Shown: one piece after another, positions 32,966 through 42,555 of the stretch
Numbering within the stretch: position 1 is the stretch's first letter
Layout of the letters: the number at the start of each line of letters is the position of its first letter
Source: Toxonevra muliebris
Taxonomy: Eukaryota; Arthropoda; Insecta; Diptera; Pallopteridae
Direction: 5' to 3'
NCBI GenBank assembly: GCA_963691655.1
Contig: OY829328.1
Location: forward strand, 75,458,400 to 75,522,399
Length of the DNA stretch: 64,000 bases
Program-made: the position numbers and the translations under genes
The notes under the pieces: model-generated
Told to the model about the DNA's origin: nothing
The model's database searches: none
The model's input: the letters and a program-made list of their open reading frames with translations, nothing else

Positions 32966-34732
32966 TTTTTTTTTTTTTGTTTTTTTGTACATTGGCAGGT
33001 GGAAACCTTCGTAGGTACCGCAGAACTCCTGTTCGTGTCCGATTATGTCGGATTCCTACCGACTAAAACAACCTACTTTCTCTCCTACCATTCTTCCCGC
33101 TGGACTACCATTGAGTATTACTTCGCGGGGATGGTTCAGCACTACGCTGTCTCTTTGTTAGCGTTGTTAACGCCGTATGTCATCTTCCGTTTCGGGAATT
33201 TTTTTCTGATGTGCCACCAGTTGTTTGTTGTTCTTCATTCATTTCCGCCGTCTTCTGTGTTCATGGAGTTTTGTAGCCTTCCGTCTGCTTTCCGCGCGTT
33301 TTCCGCATTCCTCAGCGCAGTTATTATGATTTTCGCCGTTTTACTAGCAGCGGCCCATTTCTCTACCGAGTCGCACATCTGTGATGTCAAATTTCCTACA
33401 GTGGGGGGGGGGTTCACCAAATGCTCTCTCCAATTCCTCCCGGTCGCTGTTAAATCGTGGACATTGAAAGATAATGTGTGTTGAGTCCTCGGGCTCATTC
33501 AGACACTGGGGGCAGAATGGGTCCTCTTCTATTTTAAACCTGTGGAGATAGGCCTTAAAACATCCGTGCCCGCTGAGAAATTGGGTGAGATAAAAATCCA
33601 TTTCTCCATGTCTCCGACCCATCCATGGTCTAATATGTGGAATTAGGTTAAATGTGCAACGACCCTTCCCGGATCGCTCCCATCTTTGCTGCCATTCCAT
33701 TGACAGTGCGCTGCCGCTCTTCCTTCTTTGTTATGCTCGTGGGACTGTCTCCTATAGAGCTATAAAGATGTTTCATCTCGGTCGCAAGTAGATAAGTAGA
33801 TCGACGGGCACTTTTCTGGCAATGACGTAGATAGCGTCAACCGACACCTAACGGTAAGCGCTGGCTACCCTCATGGCACTGAGCCTATAGGTTGATCGAA
33901 TACCTTTAAGATGTGTCTTCTTAGCGTCCGCCCAAATCGGCGCAGCATATAGTATCACTGAGCTGGTTACCGTTGAAAGCAGCTGACGCTTGCCCTCCCT
34001 GGGGCGTCTTTGTCACTGCTGCTTTGTCACTGGCAGCTTGTAAGTGCTGCTTGAAAGTCATTTTTGAGTCTATGAGTACCCCTAGGTATTTTAGAAGTGG
34101 CTGCGAGGTAATGCAGTGATCACCAACTGTGATGACCAGCTCCTCGCGCACTCCATTAGTGCTCAACAGCACGACTTCGGTTTTTTCGGCCGCGAGTTCA
34201 AGTTTAGAGCTATTCAGCCATCTCCTTACACGCGAAATTGCATCATTGCATTTAGCCTGTAGTAAGTCCAATTTTTTAGCGACTACTACCATGGCGATGT
34301 CGTCAGCATATCCTACGAGCGTAGTATCTTCGGGAAGCTCCAGTTTGAGTATGTTATCATACATAGCATTCCATAGTGTTCGTCCTAAGATGGAACCTTG
34401 AGATACACCTCCTGTGACCTCGTACTGCTTTACGCCGTCATCGGTGTCATACAAGAGAATCCTGTTTTTGAGATAATCTGAGATTACTAGTAGTAGATAC
34501 TCCGGTACCTCGAAACGTTGTAGTGCATTCATTATCTGGGGCCAGCTCGCAGAATTAAAAGCATTTTTTACATCCAGAGTTACAACTGCACTCCACTCCA
34601 CTTGTGGCTTCGCGAGCTATACTCATTACTGTGTTTATAGCGTCGTCCGTGGAGCGCTTTCTTCTAAACCCGAACTGGAGAGCTGAGAGTCCACCCGGTT
34701 TCTTCAGCGATTCCTGGAGCCTATCGCATATG
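32966..34732 (-). mobile_element. R1-like non-LTR retrotransposon, 5'-truncated
   Basis: Minus-strand element whose poly-A tail is the T run at 32,966-32,987 and whose 5' end stops at 34,732, inside the RT domain. The target duplication is AGAATAGCTACCCT (32,952-32,965) and AGAATAGCCACCCT (34,733-34,746), with one difference. The tail junction 'gtacattggcaggtggaaa' is shared with the copy at 865. The uninterrupted site exists at 62,959-62,985. It is 1,767 bp long and non-autonomous. Confidence 0.9.
33344..34732 (-). pseudogene. R1-like RT / C-terminal domain pseudogene
   Basis: From the 5' truncation, minus-strand pieces read 'ALQFGFRRKRSTDDAI' (RT motif 1-2 region), 'VVTLDVKNAFNSASW' (motif A), 'GGVSQGSILGRTLWNAMYDN' (motif B), 'LVGYADDIAMVV' (catalytic YADD) and 'LLKYLGVLIDSKMTFKQHL'. 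After more frame breaks near 33,990 and 33,720, the piece at 33,344-33,700 ends the protein with 'DPFCPQCLNEPEDSTHIIFQ', a zinc-knuckle (CxxC...H...C) typical of R1/jockey-group C termini. At least three frame breaks make it non-functional. No endonuclease domain remains. Confidence 0.9.
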
Positions 34733-35198
34733 AGAATAGCCACCCTATAATCCTGAAAGAGTATGTTGGATAAACCATTTTTGTGAAACAAACTTATAGT
34801 CCCACTTTTTTTTACAGTGGGTCAAAGTTTTCTTATTTTGGCCGAAAGGAGCTGAAAACTAAGTACAAAAAGTGTTATAAATTGGTGTCTGAGGAAAATC
34901 TTATTGGCAAAGTTGTAAAGTAGAATTTTACAAAGGTCATTTCGGTAGAACATTTTAACCCTTTAGTTCCTCTTTTTATGGGACAATTTGACCCCTTTTG
35001 TGTTGAAAACCTGAAAAGTCCATTCAGAAGAGACATTTAAGGATTAAAATGTTCCACAAAAATATTTGTCAGAAAATTTCACTAGGGGTCACCAAAGATA
35101 CAAAAGTCATATATATAATGGTTAAAGGCTGATAAAAGGAAATAGCTTTTTACTTCTATCAAAATTGTAATTTACGCGGAACTAGCACGCGCTTGGTA

Positions 35199-36405
35199 AA
35201 GTATGGTCACGAAATAATTTTCACAAAGTCAACGCTACATTATTTCTATATTTCTAAAAATGAAAAAAAAACCAACAATAAAATTTTTTTTTTTAATTTT
35301 TTTGGTGTTTTAGCGAATTCACGCACTTTTTTTTTTAAGACCTGCCATTAGGTTTTTGACCTAGTTTTTTCCAAAATTATTTGTAGTGGCAGAAAGCTTT
35401 TTTGAAATGTCTGATATATTTTTTGAAGGTTTGTAATATTTTCGCAATTTTTGTTTTATTATAGCCCAGTATTTTTCAATCGCCCGCAGTTCGGGGCAGT
35501 TGGGCAAATTTTGATGCTGTTGTTTTTATACCATGCCAACGTTTCTTTAGAATAATGGCAAGTCGCCAAATCAGGCCAAAATATAGCTGGAATTGTATGC
35601 TTTTTATAAAAAGGCAGCAAGACCCGATTGAGGCACATGGTTTTGTCTTAAGGCCACAGGAACATATAGCTTGCCACACCATAAATTTTTGGGAAATTTT
35701 TCAGTTTTTTGATGCTTAAAAATTTTCTTAACACCTCCTTTGGTGTATGCAATATAATATTTTTTTCCGGATAATTGTGAAAAATCTGCTTTTATATAAG
35801 TTTCATCATCAATAACGACGCTACTTCTGTAGCCGCTTAAGAGTTTGTCATGCAATTTACGTGCTCTTGATTTTGTTTTTTCGTTACTTGAATTATTGCG
35901 ATTCGGCACTTTTTGTACTTTATACGAATGAAGATTTTATCGGACTTTAATTTTATGTGCGAAAGATATCGATACGCTAAAATTTTTTTGCAATATCCCC
36001 TTCTGATTGGTTTGGTCGCTGTTTCCACCACTTCACTATTTTCTTCACTAAATTTGAATCTTGAAATCGAGTTTTTCCACCACCACCTTTCTTTTTTTTG
36101 ATAGTCTCATCTTTTAAAAATTTTAAAACCACGTTTCTAGCAGTCGCTCTTGAGACATGAGCGCGTCGTGCAATTTCAGCATATGAAAGTGCGTTATTTT
36201 CCGAATAAATGTCAATTATTGATTCTCGAGTTTTTTCTTTTTTCGACGCCATACTGTTACCCGCACTCGTCAAGAAACAAATTTGTACTAGTGACTAGAT
36301 CTACACACTTTAAACTTTTGACTGTAAGCTTTACTTAACTGTAAATTTACCGTTAGCTGAAATGCAGCACTTTGCTTTTGTAAAAATTATTTCGTGACCA
36401 TGCTT
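35199..36405 (-). mobile_element. DD37E-like Tc1/mariner element E
   Basis: A 1,207-bp element with ends AAGTATGGTCACGAAATAAT and, reverse-complemented from the right, AAGCATGGTCACGAAATAAT. TA flanks at 35,197-35,198 and 36,406-36,407. It is distantly related to copies A-D in its protein but has different terminal repeats and no nested insertion. It lies just past the end of the similarity shared by the two unclassified repeat copies. Confidence 0.9.
35476..36252 (-). pseudogene. DD37E-like transposase pseudogene (element E)
   Basis: Starts MASKKEKTRESIIDIYSENN with a helix-turn-helix ('YAEIARRAHVSRATARNVVL') and a basic GGGGKTRF linker. After a frame shift the sequence continues, and the frame at 35,604-35,909 has 'SSVVIDDETYIKADFSQLSG', the first catalytic Asp region that copies A-D have lost. 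A further shift leads to 'MVWQAICSCGLKTKP'. The region of the second Asp is degraded ('YFGLIWRLAIILKKRWHGIK' in place of the usual WPDLATCHY). The last acidic motif is not recognisable, because the frame ends in 'CPELRAIEKYW'-like sequence only when read across shifts (35,480-35,500). Confidence 0.8.
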
Positions 36406-36579
36406 TATGTGATCTGCCGGTTCAATCCAAGTCATGTACGTAGAAAATGCCAGTCCACTGTCCCCGCTTTTATATCAGGTCAATATCCCACTTTCTCAAG
36501 TTGTACATATAACTTTTAGTATGAAAATTTGAGACAAAACTCATGCGTTTTCCTTTTAGTAACCGTTAACCGTTATTCA

Positions 36580-37946
36580 CAGTGCCGGTCATATCGTTTG
36601 CAACCAAAATCAGTTGTACTTTAAATGACATCTTAAGTTCACTAAAATGATTTTTATCAAAAATCTTTTTTATTCAAAACAAAGTGTATTTATTGCCATT
36701 TATTATAAAAAAATAAAAGTACAAAACTATGCTGCAAATAAAAAAAAAAAATAGAAGTTATATTAAAATAAAGTCTGAATTGAAGAGGTCAAAATATTTG
36801 CAACTAGAAAAAGTTAATGTGAAAATTGAAGGAAAATCGAAAAAGTTGTCAAAACTTTGTTGCATATCCATTATTAGCGAACATTGTTGGATATCTATGT
36901 GGCATTGGCTCTATTAAATGTTTCGTCTGACCGATTCCAACTCGCTTCCATTGCTTTTGAACACCCTCATACAGATCCACCAGTTTCTTAAACGTTTCGT
37001 GCCAATTTTTCGCTTCACGAGCATCTAATGGCTCTCAATTGGGCTTAGATTAAAAGGAGGAGAAATAGTTTATCTTGAAAAGAAATTTTTAAAAAATATT
37101 CAATAAACAAGTCGACGATTTCTCAAATTGTTAACAGCTATATCGTTGATCTGCGTCGTAGAGGTGGAAGACCTTGCAAAGAAAAGTGTAAAAAAAACTA
37201 ACGAAATCACAAAATTGATGAAAGGGAATCAGAAAGTGGAACCGAGAGGAATAAAAAATGCACTTAAGTTGGTTATATCATCATCCACCATCAAGAGACG
37301 AACCAGAAAAAGTGGATTAAGCACATACAACATTGCCGAAAAAGTATGAGTCCAACGCATCACATTCGAGGAATTATGAAATATAACGATTATAAAAACG
37401 TTTTAACAGACATTATACTTTCGTACGCTAGCTTGGAAATGCCGCTTGATTGGACGTTTTTACTGGATCATAATCCAAAGTGCATGTCAAAATTGGTAAA
37501 AGCTTGTCTTGTCGCAAAAAAAAGTACAATTTCTCATTTTTTCAGTACAGTCCCACGATCTAAACCCAATTGAGACTTCATTTGATGCTCGTGAAGCGAA
37601 AGATTGACACGAATACGTTTAAGAAACTGAAGGATCTATATGAGGATGTTCAAAAGGAATGGAAGCGAGTTCGAATCGATCAGGCGGAATATTTAATAGA
37701 GCCAATGCCACGTAGACATGCAACAGTGTTCGCTAATAATGGATGTCCAACAAAGTTTTGAAAATTTTTTCGATTTTCCTTCAACTTTCACATTAACTTT
37801 TTCTAGTCGCAAATGTTTATATAACTTCTATATTTTTTTATTTGCAAAATAATTTTGTTTTTTTAATTTTTTATAATAAATGGCAATAAATACACTTTGT
37901 TTAGAATAAAAAAGATCATTTAAAGTACAAGGTTCAGATTTGATTA
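36580..37946 (+). mobile_element. Tc1-like element with long (about 400 bp) inverted repeats
   Basis: The left end starts CAGTGCCGGTCATATCGTTT. The segments 36,610-37,045 and 37,562-37,935 are near-perfect inverted copies. Matching words are 'aaagtgtatttattgccatt' with its complement, and 'ttccattgcttttgaacacc' with 'gaatgg'-type sequence at 37,650. The inverted arm includes the 3' end of the transposase gene, so the left arm carries an antisense copy of it. The right end lacks the terminal 30 or so bases and abuts mariner M4. A central spacer of about 510 bp holds the rest of the transposase fossil. Confidence 0.75.
37100..37761 (+). pseudogene. Tc1-like transposase pseudogene
   Basis: Readable pieces are 'STISQIVNSYIVDLRRRGG' and 'GRPCKEKC' (bipartite DNA-binding domain and GRP linker), then 'LSTYNIAEKV'. 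A large loss removes the first catalytic Asp. Next is 'IHHIRGIMKYNDYKNVL' and 'EMPLDWTFLLDHNPKC', which corresponds to the QDNDPKH motif with the second Asp kept but its context changed. Then comes 'SHDLNPIE' (third residue, Glu, of DD34E), and last 'FKKLKDLYEDVQKEWKRV'. Stops and frame changes separate all pieces. Family: Tc1 sensu stricto. Confidence 0.8.
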
Positions 37947-37948
37947 TA

Positions 37949-39258
37949 CATTCTGTCAAATAAGTACCCGGAAATTCTCATTTTAAATTTTCCCTCTGAG
38001 AATATTTCAAAAAAATTTTTTTCCCAGGTTGGCACAACTGTCAACCACTATTCTGTGAATTTTTATTGCTATGTGTCATTTAGTTTGGTTACGGCGTCAT
38101 TGAGAACAAGTCAACCTTTTGTGTGCGTTTACTATGGATAAAAATATCGAACAAAGAGTTTGTGTGAAATTTTGTGTTTCAAACGAAATTTCTTGTGCCA
38201 AAAAGTTGGAAATGTTGAAAAAAACATTTGGTGATTCAACCATGTTGAAAACTCAAGTTTACGATTGGTATAAATCGTTCAAAGAGGGGCGAGAAGAAGT
38301 GAACGATTTGCCACGTTCAGGACGGCCTTCGACCTCTTCAACTGAAGAAAACGTCGACAAAATAAAGGAAATGGTGCTCGAAAATCGTCATTATAGTTTG
38401 CGAGAGATAGCCCAAGAAATGAACATGTCTCATGAGACCGCTCGTCATATTTTGGTTGATGTTTTGGGTATGCGGAAAGTCTCAGCGCGATTGGTGCCAA
38501 AAGATCTGAATTTTCTTCAAAAAGTGAATCGCAGTAAGGTGGCTGAAGACATGCTTGAACGCGTAAATTCCGATCCAACGTTCATCGAACGCATCATAAC
38601 TGGTGACGAGACATGGTTTTTCGAGTACGACATGCAAACAAGTCAACAATCATCGGAATGGCGCGCCAAAAATGAGCCGAAACCGAAAAAACCGCGCCAA
38701 AGCAAATCGAAAATCAAGGTGATGCTGACCGTTTTCTTCGATATTCGTGGTGTTGTTCATTTGGAATTCTTACCGGAGAGCCAAACCGTCAATGAAGAAT
38801 ATTATCTTGGCGTTATGAGGCGTTTGAGAGAGAATGTTCGTCGCAAAAGACCAGATTTGTGGCGGAACAACAGTTGGATTTTGCACCACGATAATGCACC
38901 AGCGCACAAAGCGATCATTGTGAACGAGTTTTTGAACAAAAATTCAACAAATATCATCGAACAACCACCGTACTCTCCAGATATGGCCCCGTGTGACTTT
39001 TTCCTGTTTCAAAAACTCAAATTATCACTTCGTGGAACCCGTTTTGAGAGCATTGAAGACATCAAAACTAATTCGCAACGAGAACTGAAGGCCATCCCGG
39101 AATATAGCTTTAAAAAGTGTTTCGATGATTGGATTGTTCGTTGGAAGAAGTGTATTGCCTCAGAAGGGGCCTATTTTGAAGGGGATATAATAAATTTAGA
39201 TGATTGATAAGTTGTTTGTGTTTTATTTCAAATTTCCGGGTACTTATTTGACAGAATG
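37949..39258 (+). mobile_element. mariner element M4, complete and intact
   Basis: A 1,310-bp element with 28-bp terminal inverted repeats that appear perfect (CATTCTGTCAAATAAGTACC at the left end). It is flanked by TA at 37,947-37,948 and 39,259-39,260. A single uninterrupted transposase gene fills it. Size, TIR length and layout are those of an autonomous mariner. No other copy of this family is present in the window. Confidence 0.95.
38134..39207 (+). CDS. mariner transposase, apparently intact (M4)
   Basis: Encodes a 357-residue transposase that would cut and paste M4 at TA sites in the nucleus. The start chosen is ATG at 38,134 (MDKNIEQRVCVKFCVSNEIS); the open frame runs five codons further up without an ATG. 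Domains in order: first helix-turn-helix (about 1-55, 'TQVYDWYKSFKEGREEVND'), the GRPSTSS AT-hook-like linker, and a second helix-turn-helix ('LREIAQEMNMSHETARHIL', about 92-110). Next comes 'LVPKDL', then the DDE core with 'ITGDETWFFEYD', 'LHHDNAPAHKA' and 'PPYSPDMAPCDFFLF'. I count 34 residues between the second and third Asp, giving DD34D. No stop or shift is present. It is mariner but not the Mos1-type of M1-M3; subfamily not assigned. Confidence 0.93.
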   Translation: MDKNIEQRVCVKFCVSNEISCAKKLEMLKKTFGDSTMLKTQVYDWYKSFKEGREEVNDLPRSGRPSTSSTEENVDKIKEMVLENRHYSLREIAQEMNMSHETARHILVDVLGMRKVSARLVPKDLNFLQKVNRSKVAEDMLERVNSDPTFIERIITGDETWFFEYDMQTSQQSSEWRAKNEPKPKKPRQSKSKIKVMLTVFFDIRGVVHLEFLPESQTVNEEYYLGVMRRLRENVRRKRPDLWRNNSWILHHDNAPAHKAIIVNEFLNKNSTNIIEQPPYSPDMAPCDFFLFQKLKLSLRGTRFESIEDIKTNSQRELKAIPEYSFKKCFDDWIVRWKKCIASEGAYFEGDIINLDD

Positions 39259-39260
39259 TA

Positions 39261-40660
39261 AATGGATGCGAGAAGCGCAATTCCAGCTCGCCTAGGGTTG
39301 TTTTGCCAGAAAAGAAGAAGAAGAAGATAGACCACGGTTGCCGTCAGTGTATGAGTTGTTTATGCTTCCCATACAAATTTCAACGGCTCACGTTTTGTCA
39401 CAAAATAAGCGAGTGAAAAAAAAAAAACGCTGCTATTAAGTTAATAACTTCTGTGTTGGCGATATTTGTCCGCAGGTTTCTCACAATAAGCCAAACCATT
39501 TAATTATGAGTCTCCCATAAACACAAGAAGGTATCATCGCATTTTCAACTTTACAGTAGCTCTCATAAATAATAATACATGAAAATATTTATGCGCCTAC
39601 AGTTATTTACTATTTTTTTTCGCATAGTCACGCCCATAACTTGCCACACCAATATTCTGCTCCATCTGTGACTTCCCATTCTTTTTCTGTTTCTTTACCT
39701 TCTTCATCATCATCGCCATCATACTCGGCAAACTCTTCTCACTCGTAACAATTTACGATTAATCGTGATAAATTGAGCGTAATCAACTTTCGTATTCAAA
39801 AAGCGGAAGAATAATATTTTTTGTTTTTTTTTTTATTTTTATTTTTCTTCTACTTTCTCATGCTGTAGTTTTTTGTTTTTTTTTTTTTTACCCACTTAAG
39901 TGTGGCGGTTTGGTTGATTGCTTGGTAGAATGTGCTGTTTTTCCTTCCCTGCTCTCTCCATCAATTTGAGAAGAGGAAAGTGAAGTGGATTGTAATGTAA
40001 TAAGTTGAAATGATGAAAAAGAGTTTTTCTGGACTGACGGTGTTGTTGTTGTGGTTGTTATTGTTAAATTCTTGTATTGTGTGTTGCCAATTTACGGCAA
40101 TTTTTTATGATAAGTACGATGCGGCAGGCGAGACCACGTGCTCGTTTTTTGTTTTTTTTTTGGTTTATGGGCGCGCGTATTTTAAGTGTCACTTTCACTT
40201 GACGACGACAACAGTCAACAGTGGCAACCAACAACGAAAACGCATAAATTGCGGTTGATGAAATGAAATGTGTGCTTCATATTAAAAAATTACCCATAAT
40301 TTTTTATGACAATTGTGTTTACAATTTACATTTTTACATTGGTCAAATTTATTACAAAAAGAAAAACTAAAAAAAAAATTTAAGAAGAATACAAGTTGAA
40401 AATGAGAAAAAAACAACAAATATTAAGAAAATAAATTGCAAAGATTTTAAGGTTTTTTTTTTTTTTTTTGTTATATATTTTTAATATAACTTTTTTAATT
40501 TTCTTCTCCTAAATTAATAACAATTTTCACAAACAGACGCTGCTAGAAATTTAACCAAGCTTTGGTTGTTCTTTAAAAAATTTTCTGTGGTATTTTTATG
40601 GATTTTTTTTTTACAGTCACTTTCATAGGAATATATAAAAGTATTTTCGGTTTTTGTCAC
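39261..40660. other. no gene seen
   Basis: AT-rich with long T runs (39,820-39,890 and 40,454-40,469). The frame at 40,010-40,258 (82 residues) begins with a hydrophobic stretch that could look like a signal peptide ('LTVLLLWLLLLNSCIVCC'). It lies in TTG-repeat sequence and has no further support, so I leave it uncalled. Confidence 0.45.
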
Positions 40661-40664
40661 AAGA

Positions 40665-41473
40665 TGGTGTTAATGGCCATACATCTGGCATCACTGTCAA
40701 ATGAATGCACTCGTAACATGCCGTAATTGTGTGCGGTTTACGGCGAGGATGCTTTAACAGAACGTACCGTCCAACTTTGGTTTGCTCGATTCCGGTCTGG
40801 AAATTTCAATGTCAAAGATGCAACTCGCTCTGGCCGGCCAGTCACTGAAAAAGCCGATGAAATTTTGCAACTGGTGGAGCAAGAGATAGTAGCGAAGGCA
40901 CTAAACATTAACCACATGACAGTTTGGAATCATTTAAAAAAGGTTGGCTACTCAAAGAAGCTCGATGTTTGGGTGCCACATGAATTAAGACAAAGAAATT
41001 TGATTGACCGAATTACCATCAGTGAAACGCTGATGAAACGCAACAAAATCGAAACATTTTCGAAGCAAATAATTTCAGGCAATGAAAAATGAATTATATA
41101 CGAGAATATTAAATGAAAAAAATTATGGTCAAAGGCCCGTGACCCTCCACAAATTACTTTAAAGCCTGGATTGACGGTAAACAAGGTTATGTTGAGTGTT
41201 TGGTGCGACTGGAAGGGGATTGTCTATTATGAGCTGCTATAAACTAGCCAAACAGTAAATTCTAATCTCTTATGTTCACAATTCGACCGTTTGAATGAAC
41301 CAATCAGGAAATAGCGACCAGAATTGGCCAACAGAGAAGGTGTTGTGTTCCACTATGGCATTCTCATATGCCAGGATACACACATATTTGATGGCTTTCC
41401 AAAAACTGTCTGCGTTCGGCTGGAAAGATTTTATGCACCCACCGTATAGCCCGGACATTGCACCGGCTTACTA
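40665..41473 (+). pseudogene. mariner transposase fossil M5 (cecropia/Hsmar1-like)
   Basis: The frame at 40,727-41,092 reads 'LTERTVQLWFARFRSGNFNV', then 'SGRP', then 'AKALNINHMTVWNHLKKVGY', then 'WVPHELRQRN', and finally 'QIISGNEKWIIYEN', where the first catalytic Asp is Asn. Beyond a stop it continues as 'LKPGLTVNKVMLSVWCDWKG', 'IVYYELL' and near 41,435 'PPYSPDIAPAYY', ending abruptly where element M2 begins. The motif spacing and WVPHEL favour the cecropia/mellifera side of mariner. No terminal repeats were found. Confidence 0.8.
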
Positions 41474-42555
41474 TTGGGAGTAGGAATGTATAAGCTCGTA
41501 TTTTTTTTTCGTAATTTGGACATTTATTGTGAAAAAGCGACTTTAAATTTATTCTTTAAAGTATTGCCCATCGTTAGCCACAATTTTTTTCCATCTTTCT
41601 GTTAGCATACGGATTCCGCGTCGAAAGAACTCCTCATCTTTTGAGGCTATCCACGATTCGACCCATTTTTTGAGATTCTTCGAAAGAACAGGAAGTGCTG
41701 TTCAGCCAGGCCATGTGTCATCGATCGGAACAAGTGGTAATCAGAAGGAGCAATGTCTGGAGAATACGGCGGGTGGGGTAGCACTTCCCATTTCAGCGTT
41801 TCCAAGTATGTTTTTACTTGCCTTGCAACATGCGGCCGAGCATTGTCGTGCTGAAGAATAACTTCGTCGTGTCTATTCTCATATTCTGGCCTCTTATACA
41901 TACTTTAATGCTCGGCTCAAACGCATCAATTGTAGTCGGTAGCGATCGCCAGTGATCGTTTCATTCGGTTTCAACAGCTCATAATACACGAAACCTTTCA
42001 TATCCCACCAAATACACAGCATGAGCTTGGATCCATGGATGTTCGGCTTTGCCGTTGATGTTGATGCATGTCCGGGCGGTCCCCATGATTTTTTACGCTT
42101 TGGGTTTTCGTAACGTATACACTTTTCATCGTATGTCACAATACGATGCAGAAAACTCTTTCTTTTCTGTCGTTCAATCAGCAGTTCATATGTGAAAAAT
42201 CGTCGTTCGACGTCTCTTGGCTTCAATTCGTACGGCACCCAATTTCCTTGCTTTTGAATCATTCCCAATGCTTTTAATCGTTTAGAAATGGTTGATTGAT
42301 CAACTCCTAAAGATTCTGCAAGTTCTTGTTGCGTTTGACATGAATCTTCTTCGAGTAATGCCTTCAATTCTTCATCTTAGAATTTTTTCGGGCCGCCTGA
42401 ACGTTCCCTGTCTTCAACATCAAAATCACCGCTTTTGAAACGGGCACACCACACCTAACACATTCTAACGTCTATAGCATAGTCAGGATAAGCTTCAGTG
42501 AGTAAACGATGTGCTTCAGTTGCGTTTTTCTTTAAATGGAAGAAGCAAATTAAAA
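41474..42555 (-). mobile_element. mariner M2 (mauritiana-type), 5'-truncated and joined to copy D
   Basis: The right half of the mariner family seen as M1 and M3. The 3' terminal repeat TTGGGAGTAGGAATGTATAA begins at 41,474 after TA at 41,472-41,473. The matching outer end is missing: the family sequence stops at 42,546-42,555 ('gcaaattaaaa') and is directly joined to the DD37E-like copy D. Confidence 0.88.
41549..42545 (-). pseudogene. mariner transposase pseudogene (M2)
   Basis: Mos1-type transposase with several lesions. A Glu codon is changed to a stop near 42,380 ('KF-stop-DEELK'). An extra 3-4 bases at 41,896-41,904 break 'SRALKDKRPEYENRH'. An added base near 41,675 disrupts 'RSFEELKKW'. 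Still readable are 'VDQSTISKRLK', 'WVPYELKPRDVERRFF', 'IVTYDEKCI' (first Asp kept, its flank altered), 'LQHDNARPHVA' and 'PPYSPDIAPSDYHLF'. The first 20 or so codons are absent because of the junction with copy D. Confidence 0.88.

Larger units (their letters stand above)
32917..35155. repeat. unclassified repeat family, copy 1 (split by R1-like element)
   Basis: The flanks of the R1-like insertion, 32,917-32,965 ('cacagtccaacaaattaaga', 'gcaacagaatagctaccc') and 34,733-35,155, join into sequence that is uninterrupted at 62,931-63,395. Shared phrases include 'ccctataatcctgaaag', 'cagtgggtcaaagttttctt', 'ggaaaatcttattgg' and 'ccagaaaatttcactagggg' (in copy 1 'tcagaaaa'). No coding frame or clear terminal repeat was recognised, so the class is unknown. 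Confidence 0.75.

Noticed and set aside
40010..40258. Small secreted or membrane peptide of 82 residues
   Set aside because: The hydrophobic start comes from a TTG repeat. There is no supporting homology, splice or conserved context.
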